From Cephalotus follicularis (Eukaryota; Streptophyta; Magnoliopsida; Oxalidales; Cephalotaceae), in NCBI GenBank assembly GCA_001972305.1, contig BDDD01002123.1, positions 90,503 to 154,502 on the forward strand: a stretch of 64,000 nucleotides of DNA, written 5' to 3'. This document shows positions 22,520 through 35,290 of this stretch, in pieces. A model generated the notes under the pieces. That model was not told the DNA's origin and did no database searches. It saw only the letters and a program-made list of their open reading frames with translations. The translations under genes and the position numbers were made by a program. Each line of letters opens with the position of its first letter. The stretch's first letter is position 1.

Positions 22520-24183
22520 TGTTAGATATAGTGACCCGACAAGCCATTAGATGGACTGTCATTTTATATATGTTATTGTATGAAACAATCTTATTCCTTA
22601 TATATGATGCGTGCTAAATTTGTTATGGCTATATCACTTGTATTTTATCACATAATTGAAGTAGTTTATTAATTACCTACTTATACTTGTGATGCCCTGA
22701 CATAAGGTTGGATGCCTGGCATGGAGGCTATGAGACTTGTTACCTTATTCTTTATATCAAATTAGTTCCAAGTCATAGGTTCACTTTGTGGGCATTAGTG
22801 AACCGGATAGACTTGCGCGTATGTTGCCTGCTCATGGAATTGGAGGATGGATTCTCTCACTACCATATGTGTTGGACACTAGGGCAAATACGTGGTGCGC
22901 GCTAGGAGCGTGTACACTGAACTGAACCGACGACTTAGAAAATCTGGGGTTTATGAGGTGTGGGAAAATTAATTAGATTAATTTTTCCATATGGATAATA
23001 TTTGGATATTATTCCAATAGCATTTAAATTGGTCAAAGACCATTTAGAAAGGCTAAACTGGACCCAAGGGGTATTTCGGTAATTTATGAACACCTCTTGT
23101 TTTAACCAAGATTTAAAGGGTCCCTGCATTATAATGATTAGATCTTTAATATGTTGGACATATTAAGTCTTGGTGTCAAATATCAGTTATGTGGATTTTG
23201 CATTTTGTGGAAACACATATGTTTGATCTTACTTAACCAATATTCGAAGGGTACATGAGATCACTAAAAGAGTTAGACTCTTAATGCTACACTGGCCAGA
23301 CAAAGCGTCGACGTCTTTTAGAAAGACGTCGATGCTTAACCTTTTTAAAGACGTAGATGTCTTTTAGAAAGTGTCGATGTTTTTAGTGCCACATTGCATG
23401 GGCATCGAAGCCCTTTGGAAGGCATCGACGTCTTTGAGCAGAACGTGCAACCTGTGCACAAGCTCACTTCGTGGGCACGTTTTCTCTCTCATATCCAGTA
23501 GCCATCTCCTGTTCTTGCATGTTATGGGAACGTGGGGATCATGGCCACAGACTCCCTAGGAGTGAGGACCATGATCTTTAGTGAATGGGAGAGTGGGTGA
23601 GAGAAAAAGAGGGCTAGTAATAAGCATTTTATGCATAAAATGCAAAGAGGAGAAGTTTGGTTTTTGCTGGGCAAGTGACTTTGATTTTCTCTCTGAAGAG
23701 TGTGTTCCTTTCATCTGTGATACACTAAGCAAGAGCTTATCTAGGGTGGATTGATTATTGACTTCATTGGTCAATATCAATTTACCTTTTCTAAGCTTAG
23801 TGAGAGAGAGAGAGAGTTCATACACTTTGTTTTTGGTTATTGTTGGTTGGATTGCTTGTTGTTCCAGAGACTTGGAGAAGATTAAAGAGGGAATCTACTC
23901 AAGCGTGTAGCGGCAAAGAAAGAAGGAGCCTTCACCCGCTGGTATATCTCTTGGTCCTTATCTTCTTGCCATGCTTGTGTGTCACCATTGTTTGCTATGG
24001 TGACACCAATTCAATTCTGTTGATGATGTGATGATCCATGTGGTCTGTGGACATGCCTTATGGACTGTTTTTTATTTTAATTGGGTGTTCTTCCGCTACC
24101 ATGTTTGTATGTTTTGTTTTGTTCTACACCCTATATGCCTTTGTCCATCTTAGGCTCCGGATTCGGTTTATCCGTTTCCATCA
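22520..24183 (+). mobile_element. solo copia LTR inside the gypsy LTR
   Basis: The 1,664-bp unit begins TGTTAGATATAG and ends TTTCCATCA, with the target duplication TTTAT at 22515-22519 and 24184-24188. No internal copia sequence accompanies it, so it is a solo LTR left by LTR-LTR recombination. A relative lies at 61813-64000 and was the key to detecting the reversed text there. It is the youngest layer in this nest. Confidence 0.9.
23305..23430. repeat. GTCGA-centred motif cluster in the solo copia LTR
   Basis: Six variants of the gcgtcgacgt type occur at about 20-25 bp spacing, separated by cttttagaaa-like spacers. Compare 500-577 and 52805-52880. Confidence 0.75.
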
Positions 24184-24217
24184 TTTATAACTGAAGAGGT
24201 TCTCGGGCTCATGCTTT

Positions 24218-24405
24218 GGGATCCTCGGACACATGGCAGAGGAGAGCCACGTTTGGGATCCTCGGACACATGGCAGAGGAAAGCCACGTTTGGGATCCTC
24301 GGACGCATGGCAGAGGAGACCATGTTTAGGGTCCTCGGACGCATGGCAGAGGAGACCACGTTTGGGGTCCTCGGATGCTTGGTAGAGGAGACCACGTTTG
24401 GGGAA
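24218..24405 (+). repeat. 36-37-bp tandem repeat in the gypsy LTR (left copy)
   Basis: Five units with starts at 24218, 24255, 24292, 24329 and 24365 share gggatcctcggacgcatggc. The same array sits at 31475-31660 in the partner LTR, so it existed before insertion. Confidence 0.9.
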
Positions 24406-25409
24406 ATCCCTAGTTCCTGGGGAGTACTGGCTCCTCTGCATATGCTCCTTGAGTAATATGCTCAACCCTGGACTTAGTAGCACTGGTAGGACACTTAGTC
24501 CTCCTCGGAAGTATTTGTTCCCCGGGCATTACGCTCCTCAGGCACCATGCTCCTCGAGCATTATGCTTCTCAGGCAATATGTTCCTCAGCATTATACTCC
24601 TCGTGCGTTTACTTCATCTGTAAGTGCTTTCTAAGCACTGAGGCATTTCACATAACGGTTCCAAGGTAAAAGAACAGGATCCTAATCTATCAAACATAAA
24701 CATTCACAAAATAACACACACATGCAATAATCCACCAAGGCAGACAACACACACACAACACAAGCATGCTGGTAGGCACTCGAACATGGAGCAACCTACC
24801 TGGAAAAATGGTTGGAAACGGAGATTGTCTTCTTCCTTCTCAGATTCTGGACTCCCTTCTAGCCGAGGACTGCTACACGCTTAAGCTTGGCTTATTCCTT
24901 TACTCTTGCACGATTTTCTTGCTTCCAGGAGATGGGTGTATATATACAAGGGTAGGAATTCTCCCGAGGAAGGGCCCAACTTGTCTTCTTCTTCATTTCA
25001 CCAGCATCTGGCCCCATCTCCCACTTCTCTCACCTTTCTCTCAATTTCTCTAGACATAAGAGTATGAAAAATGGCAACAGTGTGTCTCTTGGCATTTTCC
25101 TCCTTTTATAGACACAAGTGGAAGAATCCAAAACTTCCTACACAAATCTAACGAATGCAGACCTTGTTTAGCGCCTGGGCAGACCTCTTCCCTTGGGCCT
25201 TCTCTTCTTTACATTTTTAAGCCCAACACATTTTTATCCTATCAACTTCAGCCCAAAAGAGAATAAAACAATGCTTAAGCCCAAGGTCATATATTAAACT
25301 GCATTAAGGCCCAAATAAATACATCATAATTATCGAGCCCAGCCCAAAAAGGAAGAAAATTAATTACAAAGCCCAATAATAATTCTTTATAATATTTAGG
25401 GCTCTTACA

Positions 25410-25426
25410 TCCTCCCCTCCTTAGAG
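25410..25426 (-). other. polypurine tract of the chromodomain gypsy
   Basis: On the minus strand this reads ctctaaggaggggagga, directly upstream of the 3' LTR. Confidence 0.8.
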
Positions 25427-25446
25427 ATTTTTCGTCCTGAGATTTC

Positions 25447-26538
25447 CTAGGATGAAAACAAGTGGGGGTATCTAGCTTGCATATCATCTTCTCTTTCCCA
25501 CGTAGCTTCTTCCACTTCGTGGTATTGCCATAGTACCTTCACTAACGGAATGGTCTTATTCCTCAGCTGTTTAACTTGCCGGTCGAGAATCTGGATAGGT
25601 ATCTCTTCGAAACTCAAATTCGTTCTCAACTCCAGTGGCTCCCATTATAAAACGTGAGAAGGGTCGGGATGGTATTTCCACAGCATCGAAACATGAAACT
25701 CATTGTGTACATCCGCCAGGCTGGGTGGTAAGGCAAGTCGATAAGCAACAGTGCCCACCTTCTCAAGGATCTCAAAAGGTCCTATAAACCGAGGGGTCAA
25801 CTTCCCTTTCTTGCCGAACCTCATAATTCCTTTAGTCGAATAGACTTTAAGGAATACATGATCGCCTACAGCGAACTCCAACTCTCGTCTGTAGTGATCT
25901 GCATAACTTTTCTGTTTTCTTTGTGCTGTACGGAGTCTTTCCCGGATAACCTTTGCCTTCTCAATTGTGTCTTGCACAAGTATGGGTCCCACTAGACTCT
26001 GTTCACCCACTTCGAACCAACAGATCGGGGTTCTGCACTTCCTTCCATAGAGAGCCTCGAACGGTGCCATACCAATACTGGCTTGAAAACTATTGTTGTA
26101 CGATAATTCCACTAACGGTAGATGGTCTTCCCAGCTACCTCCCCAATCTAAAACGCATGCCCGCAGCATGTCTTCCAGAGTCTGAATAGTCCTCTCAGAC
26201 TGTCCATCAGTCTGGGGATGGAAAGCTGTGCTAAAGTTTAGCTGAGTACCAAAAGCTTCTAGCAGTTTTCTCCAAAACCGCGATGTAAAACGGGGGTCTC
26301 TATCAGACACCACACTGTTTGGTACTCCATGGAGCCTTACAATTTCGGCAATATACAAATTTGCTAGTCGTGTGAGAGAAAAGTTCATCTTGATCGCAAG
26401 GAAATGTGCAGACTTGGTAAAGTGATCAACGATTACCCATATAGCATCACGGACATTCCTTGTTCCAGGCAGTCCTGTCACAAAATCCATCGTTATGTGT
26501 TCCCATTTCCACTGTGCCATAGGCAACGGCTGTAACAA
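25447..26538 (-). pseudogene. gypsy integrase core and chromodomain, broken
   Basis: The minus strand encodes an integrase core with ITMDFVTGLPGTRNV, VVSDRDPRFTSRFWRKLLEA and HPQTDGQSERTIQTLEDMLR, which give the D,D,35E layout. Further on are the GPFEILEKVGTVAYRLALP (GPF/Y) region and, near 25450-25560, a chromodomain stretch KVLWQYHEVEEATWERED. Integrase inserts the cDNA. The chromodomain is known in chromoviruses to bias insertion towards heterochromatin, which fits this location. The region is a fossil with few breaks. Confidence 0.9.
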
Positions 26539-26568
26539 TCCTGCTGGTCTTTGGTGTTCTGCTTTAAC

Positions 26569-27360
26569 CTATTGGCATGTCAAACAGGAAGCAACATACT
26601 CAGCTATCTCCCTCTTTATGTTGTTCCACCAATAGTCCATCTTTAGATCCTGGTACATCTTGGTACTTCCCGGATGTATGGAGAAACTGAAGCGATGCGC
26701 TTGTGACAACAGCTCATCCTTCAGCTCCTTGTTGTTAGGAACACATATTCTGCCCTGATATCGGATTAATCCATCACCTTGTATAGAGAAATCCGGTTTT
26801 AAACCTCCATCATTGCTCAAGGCTATCTTAAGCAAATCCCCATCATTGCTCTGCGCTTCACGTAGTCGGTCCATTAACCATGGACGTGTCTGAATATGAG
26901 CAATGGTTAGGCAAGCTAATCGACGACAAAGGGCGTCTGCAATAACATTAGCTTTGCCTGGATGGTACTGTATTTCACAGTTATAGTTGTTGAGCAACTC
27001 CATCCATCTTCGCTGCCTCATATTCAGGTCCTTCTGTGAAAACAAGTACTTTAGGCTCTTGTGATCGGTGTACACCTCGAACTTGGTACCATATAGATAA
27101 TGCCTCCATTTACGCAGAGCGAACACTATCGCAGCTAACTCAAGATCATGAGTAGGATAGTTCTCTTCGTGGGGCTTTAACTTCCTTGAGGCGTATGCGA
27201 TCACTCTTCCGTTCTGCATAAGGACACATCCCAGGCCACTGCCTGATGCGTCACTGTATACAACGAAACCTTTGTTGCCTTCTGGTAAGGCTAGGACTGG
27301 CGCAGTAGTCAGCCGATGCTTTAACTCCTGGAAACTCCATTTACAAGTATCATCCCACAC
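26569..27360 (-). pseudogene. gypsy RNase H and integrase zinc-binding region, broken
   Basis: RNase H is visible as [20 protein letters not shown], then [20 protein letters not shown] and [20 protein letters not shown]. The H2C2 zinc-binding part of integrase follows with [20 protein letters not shown] and VASCLTCQ. Neighbours on both sides belong to the same polyprotein. Confidence 0.9.
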
Positions 27361-27483
27361 AAAAGCTACATTCTTCTATGTCAATCGAGTTAGAGGTGTT
27401 GCTATCTTTGAAAAGCCTTCTACAAACCGACGGTAGTATCCTGCCAAACCGAGAAAGCTCCGGACTTTCGTCACATTCGTTGG

Positions 27484-28740
27484 TCATTTCCAGCTCTTTA
27501 CTACTTCAATCTTCGTAGGATCTACTAACAATCCAGCACTGGGTATAACGTGACCAAGGAATGTCACATCTGATAACCAGAATTCACACTTGCTGAACTT
27601 GGCAAACAACTGGTGGTCTCTGAGAGTCTGTAATGCCATGTGCAGGTGTTCACCATGCTCTTCCATGGACTTCGAATATATCAGAATGTCATCTATAAAC
27701 ACCATGATAAACTGATCCAGATATGTACTGAATATCCTGTTCATCAGACTCATAAATGCAGCAGGGGCATTGGTCACCCCGAAAGGCATTACTACGAATT
27801 CGTAGTGTCCATACCATGATCTGAATGCGGTCTTCGGAATATCCTCTACTCTAGCTCGGAGCTGGTGATATCCGGATCTCAGATCCAACTTAGAAAACAC
27901 TGAAGATCCCTTTAGCTGATCAAATAGATCATCGATGTGCGGCAGTGGATGCTTGTTCTTGACTGTCACTTTGTTCAACTGTCGGTAATCGATACACATT
28001 CTCAGGGATCCATCCTTCTTTTTCACGAACAAGATTGGTGCTCCCCAGGGGGATACACTGGATCTGATGAAGCCCTTGTCCAACAACTCCTGTAGTTTTA
28101 CTTTCAATTCCTTTAACTCAGGAGGGGCCATCCGGGAAGGAGATGTCGATATGGGAGCTATTCCTGGCAAAAGATCTATAGCAAACTCCACATCTCTCTC
28201 AGGAGGTAAGGATGTCAGCTCTTTTGGAAACACGTCCAGGTATTTACAAACCACAGGAACATCCTCCAACTTCGGTATCCATTTACTGTCATCCGTAACA
28301 TGTGCCAGGTAAGCAACACATCCCTGTCTCAAGAGTCTGTCAGCCTGAATAGCAGATATCATGGAAACCGGCTGATGCTCTAACGTCTCGATAAACTGGA
28401 ACGGAGACTGTCCTGGCAAATGGAAGGTTACAACCTTCCTATTACAATCTACATATGCATTATATACTGACAGCCAATCCATACCGAGAATCAAATCAAG
28501 TTTGCCCATCAGCAATATTATAAGGTCTTCCAGAAGAACATGTCCATTAATCTCGATGGCACAAGATCTACACACCCACCGGGAGGTAACCGACTCTCCT
28601 ACCGGGGTGCTGACCTCTATCGTAAAAGGTAAAGGCTCGGGCTCCACATTCATATGACTTATAAAATGAGAAGCAACATATGAATGGGACAAGCCTGGAT
28701 CAATCAAAGTTCGTGCCAAAAGCTGAGATACATAAATCAT
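27484..28740 (-). pseudogene. gypsy protease and reverse transcriptase, broken
   Basis: The minus-strand frame starts in the retropepsin-like region, and [20 protein letters not shown] marks the protease end. The reverse transcriptase shows [60 protein letters not shown] and the catalytic [10 protein letters not shown]. The residues around that motif are the common gypsy form. It copies RNA to DNA in the particle. This is the longest open stretch in the window (418 codons), which fits a fairly recent insertion. Confidence 0.9.
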
Positions 28741-28800
28741 ACCTCAAATCACTGAGGGTGATCCAGCTGCAGCACGCAGATCCATAGCATAAACTCTTCC

Positions 28801-30212
28801 TTATACCATAGGTGCAGATCCCATCGGCTGTTTGCCACGGTCTCCATGTAAACTAGTGCTAGGGCGGCCTTGCTGGAAACTTCCCTGAGGTCGGTTCGAA
28901 CCTTGTCCTGCTTGACCTCCTAGGTTGAACTGATTCTGTGGACACTGAGTAGATATATGATCAGAAGCTCCACAAGTCCAACACCTATCATCTTTCCACC
29001 AGCAATCCTCAGAAGCATGGTTGGTACGACCACAATGCATACAGGGTTCAACAGACTCCTGTTCATCATCGGCAGGTCTAGAGGAACCTCCTTGAGAAGC
29101 TATTCTTCGCTGACGCCGCCATCGTGCATCACGACCGAGTCTTCTCTGTTGAGAACCACGAGATTGTCTTCCCAACCTGAAAGGTCCTGCGGGGCTACCA
29201 ATACTACGGGGAGATTCTCCCTGCCTTGGACTGCTATGGTATCTCGACCTTCTGGATTTATTGCTACTACCAGAACTCCTTCCTGACTGATCACCAGGAG
29301 GGGTAGGTCTTCTTTGGCCTGTCTGGATCTCTAAACTCTGGAACCACTGAGCCAAGGCTTCCACTTCACGTGCCCTATTAGATAACTCAAAAAAGGATCG
29401 TAGGTGTAGGGGCACTAACTTTTCTTGAATGTCGGGTCAAAGTCCTGCAAGGAACTTCTTAGCCTTCCTTGAATCAGTATTCACCAAATATGGAGCTATC
29501 CGTGATAACTCGATGAAGTTGGCCTCATACTGGGCCACAATCATATCTCCCTGTGTCAGTCCCAAGAATTCAGCCTCTCTCTTATCAATTTCTACCTCAG
29601 GATAGAATCAATCATTAAATTATGATTTAAAGGTATCCCAATAATAGGTCGTTACAGATATCTCCCACTGGGATTCAATCATCTTCCACCAGTGTTCAGC
29701 TTCACCTTGTAGCATATACGTTGCGAACACAACCTTCTGAGAGTCAGAACAGTCCATGACTTGAAAGATCTTATCCATTTGCATTAACCACCTCTCCGCC
29801 GATATACCATCAGGATCTCCCATGAAGGCTGGAGGGTTTAACTTCAGAAACCCGATCAAAGGGTTCTCCTGTCGCGAAGGTTGGTCGACTGATCTCCTTG
29901 TAGCTACAGCCTGCCTAGCTGGTCGAGCGGCTGATGTCTGTTCGGAAGCCTCTGCTGCACGTCTAGCTGGTACAGCAGCAGGTGGTTGTTCATCTTCATC
30001 CGATTATCCTTGGAGAAATTCATGCATTTGCTTATCATGGCGTGCATGCTCCTCATGAATCCTCTTCGTTCCTCTCTGGCAGGAGCAGAAGGCTCTACTT
30101 CTTGAGGTGCATTAACTTCTCCTTGTTCTTCGACACCTCTTTTTGAACGGGTACATCTAGCCGACGGCCCAGACCTCTCTCCTCGTACGCTTCTACTTCG
30201 TCGTCCTTCCAT
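28801..30212 (-). pseudogene. gypsy gag with zinc knuckle, broken
   Basis: The ATG near 30212 on the minus strand begins an Arg/Ser-rich N-terminus. The capsid-like core is near 29620-29860 (FLKLNPPAFMGDPDGISAER and VFATYMLQGEAEHWWKM). An Arg/Ser/Gly-rich part follows near 29100-29415, then Cys-rich knuckles near 28960-29050 (CMHCGRTNHASEDCWWKDDR and CWTCGASDHISTQC). Two adjacent CCHC-like clusters are visible. The frame is broken. Confidence 0.85.
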
Positions 30213-30303
30213 TCTGATTCACATACGGGAACGGGTCAGTATCCACACATTTATCTTAATTCCACTTGCCAACAATCCTATTCCGGCATATCCAGAATAG
30301 TAC

Positions 30304-30316
30304 GGCTCTGATACCA
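30304..30316 (-). other. tRNA-iMet primer-binding site of the chromodomain gypsy
   Basis: The plus strand reads ggctctgatacca, the reverse complement of the tRNA-iMet site, five bases from the 5' LTR edge. Confidence 0.85.
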
Positions 30317-30321
30317 AAACT

Positions 30322-32663
30322 TGTCACGCCCCAAACCGTGGGTTGGGCCCATGACTCGACACGTGGCATTCCATGCACTTCCTTAATTTATTTCCATTAT
30401 GTAAATACCAGCCAAAATAAAACTTTTAATATAAAACCATTTATCCAATGTGCGGATATATACCCAGATCCAAACAGTATATATAAAATACACTGCCACA
30501 GCCCGGCAGGATATAAAAAAACAATACATAAGTATCCTCTACAATTCTATCCACTGGAGCGCACTGCCATGGAGGAGGAACTTACATTTCTCTTTGTCTT
30601 AGCTACTACCGAGGTGCTCCACTAAAGTCTGGACCTGTACCTGAACCTGGCCCATTCAGAGAATGGGTCAGCAACCCTGGGGGTTGTGTAGGTAACCACA
30701 TGCACGGCACATACCAGAGGAAAAAACAATACAAGCAGAGGAAGAATGCATAACATAAGCGCAAACCTTGACATAAAACATAAGCCAATCCTTTGTCCTC
30801 AGACTACTCTACTCAAGTCATACATACCAACCACATACATAAACATTACAGAGGAGTCAAGACCGGTATCATATGGTCTGGTCATCTATATGGTTCACCT
30901 TCAGGCTCACCTGTCAGCGGAATTCACTCTCGGGATCCCCAGCTGAACGGAATTCACCCTTTGCTCACCTGCCCCCAGAAGTCTCCCTTAAGATCACCTG
31001 CTAACGGCGGAATTCACCCTTAGGTTCACCATTTGCAAGTTCTCCCGAGGATCACCTGCCTAGCGGAGTTCACCCCTTTGGTTCACTTGCTCGGAGAAAT
31101 TCTCCCTAGTTGGGCTCACTGCTTGGGACAATCACTATGTGGATTCGCTCCTTAAGCTCACCTACTATAGGACGTCTCATACCTATCATATATCCTTTGG
31201 CAGAGGAGAAACTCTACTCAGCAATGCATTGACCCTTCGTCAGATTGGTGCCCTTAGCGCTGGGCATTCCTCCCATACTCATACTTGGTCTGCTCTTATA
31301 CTTATCCTTCGGCAGAGGAGGAACTCTGCTCTGCTCGGACTCCTGGTCCGGCTTGGCGCTCCTTAGGTGCCCTGCCTTACTCTTCATTCTTTCCTGTACT
31401 TGGGAAAAAGATCCTCTCCAAGCATTAACCACCTCTGGCCTTTATAACTGAGGAGGTCCTCGGGCTCATGCTTTGGGATCCTCGGACACATAGCAGAGGA
31501 CAACCACGTTTGGGATCATCAGACGCATGGCAGAGGAAAGCCACGTTTGGGATCCTCGAACGCATGGCAGAGGAGACCACGTTTAGGGTCCTCGGACGCA
31601 TGGCAGAGGAGACCACGTTTGGGGTCCTTGGACGCATGGCAGAGGAGACCACGTTTGGGGAAATCCCCAGCGCCTGGGGAGTACTGGCTCCTCTGCATAT
31701 GCTCCTTGAGCTAAATGCTCAACCCTAGACTTAGTAGAACTGGTAGGACACTTAGTCCTCCTCGGAAGTATTTGTTCCCCGGGCATTACGCTGCTCAGGC
31801 ACCATGCTCCTTGGGCATTATGCTTCTCAGGCAATATGCCCCTCGGCATTATACTCCTTGGGCGTTTACTTCATCTCTAAGTGCTTTCTAAGCACTGAGG
31901 CATTTCACATAACGGTTCCAAGGTAAAAGGACAGGATCCTAATCTATCAAACATAAACATTAACAAAATAACACACACATGCAACAATCGACCAAGGCAG
32001 ACAACACACACACAACACAAGCATGCTGGTAGGCACTCGGACATGGAGCAACCTACCTGAAAAAATGGTTGGAAGAGATTGTCTTCTTCCTTCTCAGATT
32101 CTGGACTCCCTTCTAGCCGAGGACTGCTACACACTTAAGCTTGCCTTATTCCTTTACTCTTGCACGATTTTCTTTCTTCCAGGAGATGGGCGTATATATA
32201 CAGGGGTAGGAATTCCCCCGAGGAAGGCCCCAGCTTGTCTTCTTCTTCATTTCACCAGCATCTGGCCCCATCTCCCACTTCTCTCACCTTTCTCTCGATT
32301 TCTCTAGACACAGGAGTATGAAAAATGGCAACAGTGTGTCCCTCGGCATTTTCCTCCTTTTATGGACACAAGTGGAAGAATCCAGAACTTCCTACACAAA
32401 TCTAACGAATGCAGACCTTGTTTAGTGCTTGGGCCGACCTCTTCCCTTGGGCCTTCTCTTCTTTACATTTTTAAGCCCAACACCTTTTTATCCTATTAAC
32501 TTCGGCCGAAAAGGGAATAAAATAATGCTTAAGCCCAATGTCATATATTAAACTTCATTAAGGCCCAAATAAATACATCATAATTATCGGGCCCAGCCCA
32601 AAAAGGAAGGAAAATAATTACAAAACCCAATAATAATTCTTTATAATATTTAGGGCTCTTACA
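30322..32663 (-). repeat. 5' LTR of the chromodomain gypsy
   Basis: This is the uninterrupted 2,342-bp LTR, starting TGTCACGCCCC and ending GGCTCTTACA on the plus strand. A 36-37-bp array lies at 31475-31660. Target duplication GATCA follows at 32664. Confidence 0.9.
32192..32201 (-). promoter_or_regulatory. possible TATA box of the gypsy LTR
   Basis: A tatatata-type string on the minus strand is kept in both LTR copies (the other near 24938-24950). It lies about 460 bp into the LTR in element sense. Conservation is weak evidence, because the two LTRs were identical at insertion. Confidence 0.3.
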
Positions 32664-33019
32664 GATCAGCATCGATATCTAACAATGCGTATTGACCTCA
32701 AGGTAATAAGAATATAACCTTGAACCTCGAACTACAGTTACGTGTACGAATAATCCCTCTACCAACAATGCTCAAAATAAACCTAGGGCAAGGACATGTG
32801 AGGCCTTAATAGTTCATTCATAAAAATGATATCGTAGGTAATTAGCTATCACGATCAAATTAGAAACTCTTTCTAATTAATTGATCTCTGATATTGGAAT
32901 CATCATTCCAATACCTTTTCATCCTGGCTAAGAAATCTTACAGCTAATAACCCTAAGCATAAACTCCCTTTACTGGGAGCGGCAGATTCCATATTACTTA
33001 CTCACATATCTCCATGCAT

Positions 33020-34650
33020 AATCTATCATACCCAACTAATAACTGTATACTCGTCGTGGTTAGAAGATGTACTTAAGTATTATCAAAGCATGATATCTTA
33101 TACACAAGACATTTAGTGGTGGCTCGGGTCTAAGGACCACTCACACTGCTGCAACACAAGAAGCCTGTCTGACATATAAGTAAAATCCCATACAGGACTT
33201 CTTATAGTGAGTCACTTCAGTGAACTCATAAATGAGCACCCACGTGTATGCCATGTAGTCACTACATGATGACTTGTGAGAACAATCAACCTCTTCAATG
33301 AGCTGGCATACAACGCGCTAGTCTATCCAAATAACATATGTCCAAGTATGTTATGCTATGATTAGGAAGGTTCTAGAATAAAGCTTACGATGTGCTAAGT
33401 CTCACAACATGATCTCATCATGGTCTTAGTCATAAAACTTTATTTCATGGACATTCATTGATTATACATATATTTATAAACACATATTAATGAACTGTTT
33501 TCATTGATTATAATGAAGAACATCCTTTATTGAACTATAATGTTTATTACAAATTACTGTTATTACAAGATATCTATCATACCAACTAATACTTGTATAC
33601 TCCTCCTGGTTACAAGATGTACTTAAGTATTATCAAAACATGATATATTATACACAAGATATCTAGTAGTGGCTCAGTTCTAAGGACCACTCACACTAAT
33701 GCAATACAAGAAGCCTGTCTGACATGTAAGTAAAACTCCATACAAGACTTATTACAGCGAGCCACTTCAGTGAACTCATAAAATAATGAGCACTCACGTG
33801 TATGCCATATAGTCACTACATGATGACTTGTGAGAACAATCAACCTCTTCAACGAGCTGGCATACAACGCGCTAGTCTATCTGGATAACACATGTCCAAG
33901 TATGTTATGCTACGACTAGGAAGGTTCTAGAATAAAGCTTACCGATGTGCTAAGTCTCACAACATGATCTCATCATGGTCTTAGTCATCAAACTTTATTC
34001 CATGAACATTCATTGATTATATATATATATATAAACATATATTAATGAACAGTTTCCATTGATTATAATGAAGAACATCCTTTATTGAACTATAATGTTT
34101 ATTACAAATTACTGTTATTACAAGATATATATTATACCTAACTAATACATGTATACTCCTCGTGGTTAGAAGATGTACATAAGTATTATCAAAGCATGAT
34201 ATCTTATACACAAGTCATCTAATGGTGGCTTACGTCTAAGGACCACTCACACTACTGCAATACAAGAAATTTGTCTACAGCGAACCCCTTCAGTGAACTC
34301 ATAAAATAATGAGCATCCACGTGTATGCCATATAGTCACTACATGATGACTTGTGAAAACAGTCAACCTCTTCAACGAGCTGGTATACAACGTGCTAGCC
34401 TATCCGAATGATATATGTCCAAGTATGTTATGCTACAATTAGGAAGGTTCTAGAATAAAGATTACCGATGTGCTAAGTCTTACAACATGATCTCATCATG
34501 GTCTTAGTCATCAAACTTTATTCCATGGACATTCATTGATTATACATATATTTATAAACACATATTAATGAACAGTTGCCATTGATTATAATGAAGAATA
34601 TCATTTATTGAACTATAATGTTTATTACAAATTATTGTTATTACAAGATA
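33020..34650. repeat. three tandem copies of a unit of about 550 bp within one LTR
   Basis: Unit starts are near 33029, 33589 and 34133, each beginning around cataccaactaatac. The partner LTR has one copy (44953-45500). The copies differ from each other at several percent, so the expansion is not very recent. Confidence 0.9.
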
Positions 34651-34698
34651 ACCTGGCTTGCAGCACTTATCCCGAACAATCTCCCACTAGTACTAAAG

Positions 34699-35090
34699 TC
34701 AGTTACCCATGTGTCTCACACCTATCTTAGAAAGATGTTTATCGAAGACGCTTTTCGATAAGGCTTTGGTAAAGGGGTCTGCTATGTTGTCTTCTCTTGG
34801 TACCTTCTTTATTTTAATATCTCCTCTTCCAATGATGTCTCTAATCAAATAGAAATGCAACAATATATGTTTAGACCTTTGGTGTGACCGGGGTTCCTTG
34901 ACCTGTGCAATAGCCCCATTGTTGTCACAATATAAAGATGCTGGATCATATATGTTAGAAACCACACCAAGATCTGTGATGAACTTTGTCATCCACACAC
35001 CTTCCTTTGCATCTTCTGATGCTGTAATGTATTCAGCCTCAGTGACTAAATCTGCAGTGATTGGTTACTTCAAACTCTTCTAGCTCACTG
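34699..35090 (-). pseudogene. copia RNase H of the minus-strand element, broken
   Basis: The minus strand encodes ASLYCDNNGAIAQVKEPRSH, then QRSKHILLHFYLIRDIIGRG and the end block ADPFTKALSKSVFDKHLSKI. This is the C-terminal end of copia Pol, 20 bases from the 3' LTR. Confidence 0.85.
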
Positions 35091-35290
35091 TACCACCATT
35101 CAAGGTGTGTATGCAACCCAATGTAGATCTAGAATCATCCACATCTGTTTGAAAGTCAGAGTTAATAAAACCCTCTACTTTCAAACTATTTCCTCTATAG
35201 ACTAGGAACATATCTTTAGTCCTTTTTAGGTACCTAAGAATATCCTTAACTACCTTCCAGTGGCTCTCACCTGGATCCGATTGATATCGG

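Larger units (their letters stand above)
21393..25409 (-). repeat. 3' LTR of the chromodomain gypsy, containing a solo copia LTR
   Basis: It starts TGTCACGCCCC and ends GGCTCTTACA on the plus strand. Removing the copia LTR and its duplication leaves about 2,348 bp, matching the 2,342 bp of the partner LTR. Confidence 0.9.
21393..32663 (-). mobile_element. chromodomain Ty3/gypsy element (Tekay/Del-like), nested
   Basis: LTRs at 21393-25409 and 30322-32663 flank the unit, with the target duplication GATCA at 21388-21392 and 32664-32668. On the minus strand the order is gag with zinc knuckle, protease, reverse transcriptase, RNase H, integrase and chromodomain. This is the chromovirus order. 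Long LTRs suggest the Tekay/Del group. The primer site is at 30304-30316 and the polypurine tract at 25410. LTR differences look like a few percent, so it is younger than its copia host. It is near complete in parts but has several breaks. Confidence 0.9.
20570..34678 (-). repeat. 3' LTR of the minus-strand copia, interrupted by a gypsy element
   Basis: The LTR runs 20570-21392 and resumes after the gypsy target duplication at 32664, ending at 34678 beside the polypurine tract (minus-strand gtgggagat). Without the insertion it is about 2.83 kb, against 1.76 kb for the other LTR. The excess is two extra copies of a unit of about 550 bp. Confidence 0.85.

Noticed and set aside
23556-23825. A minus-strand frame within the solo copia LTR
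   Set aside because: It lies wholly within non-coding LTR sequence and has no recognisable domain.
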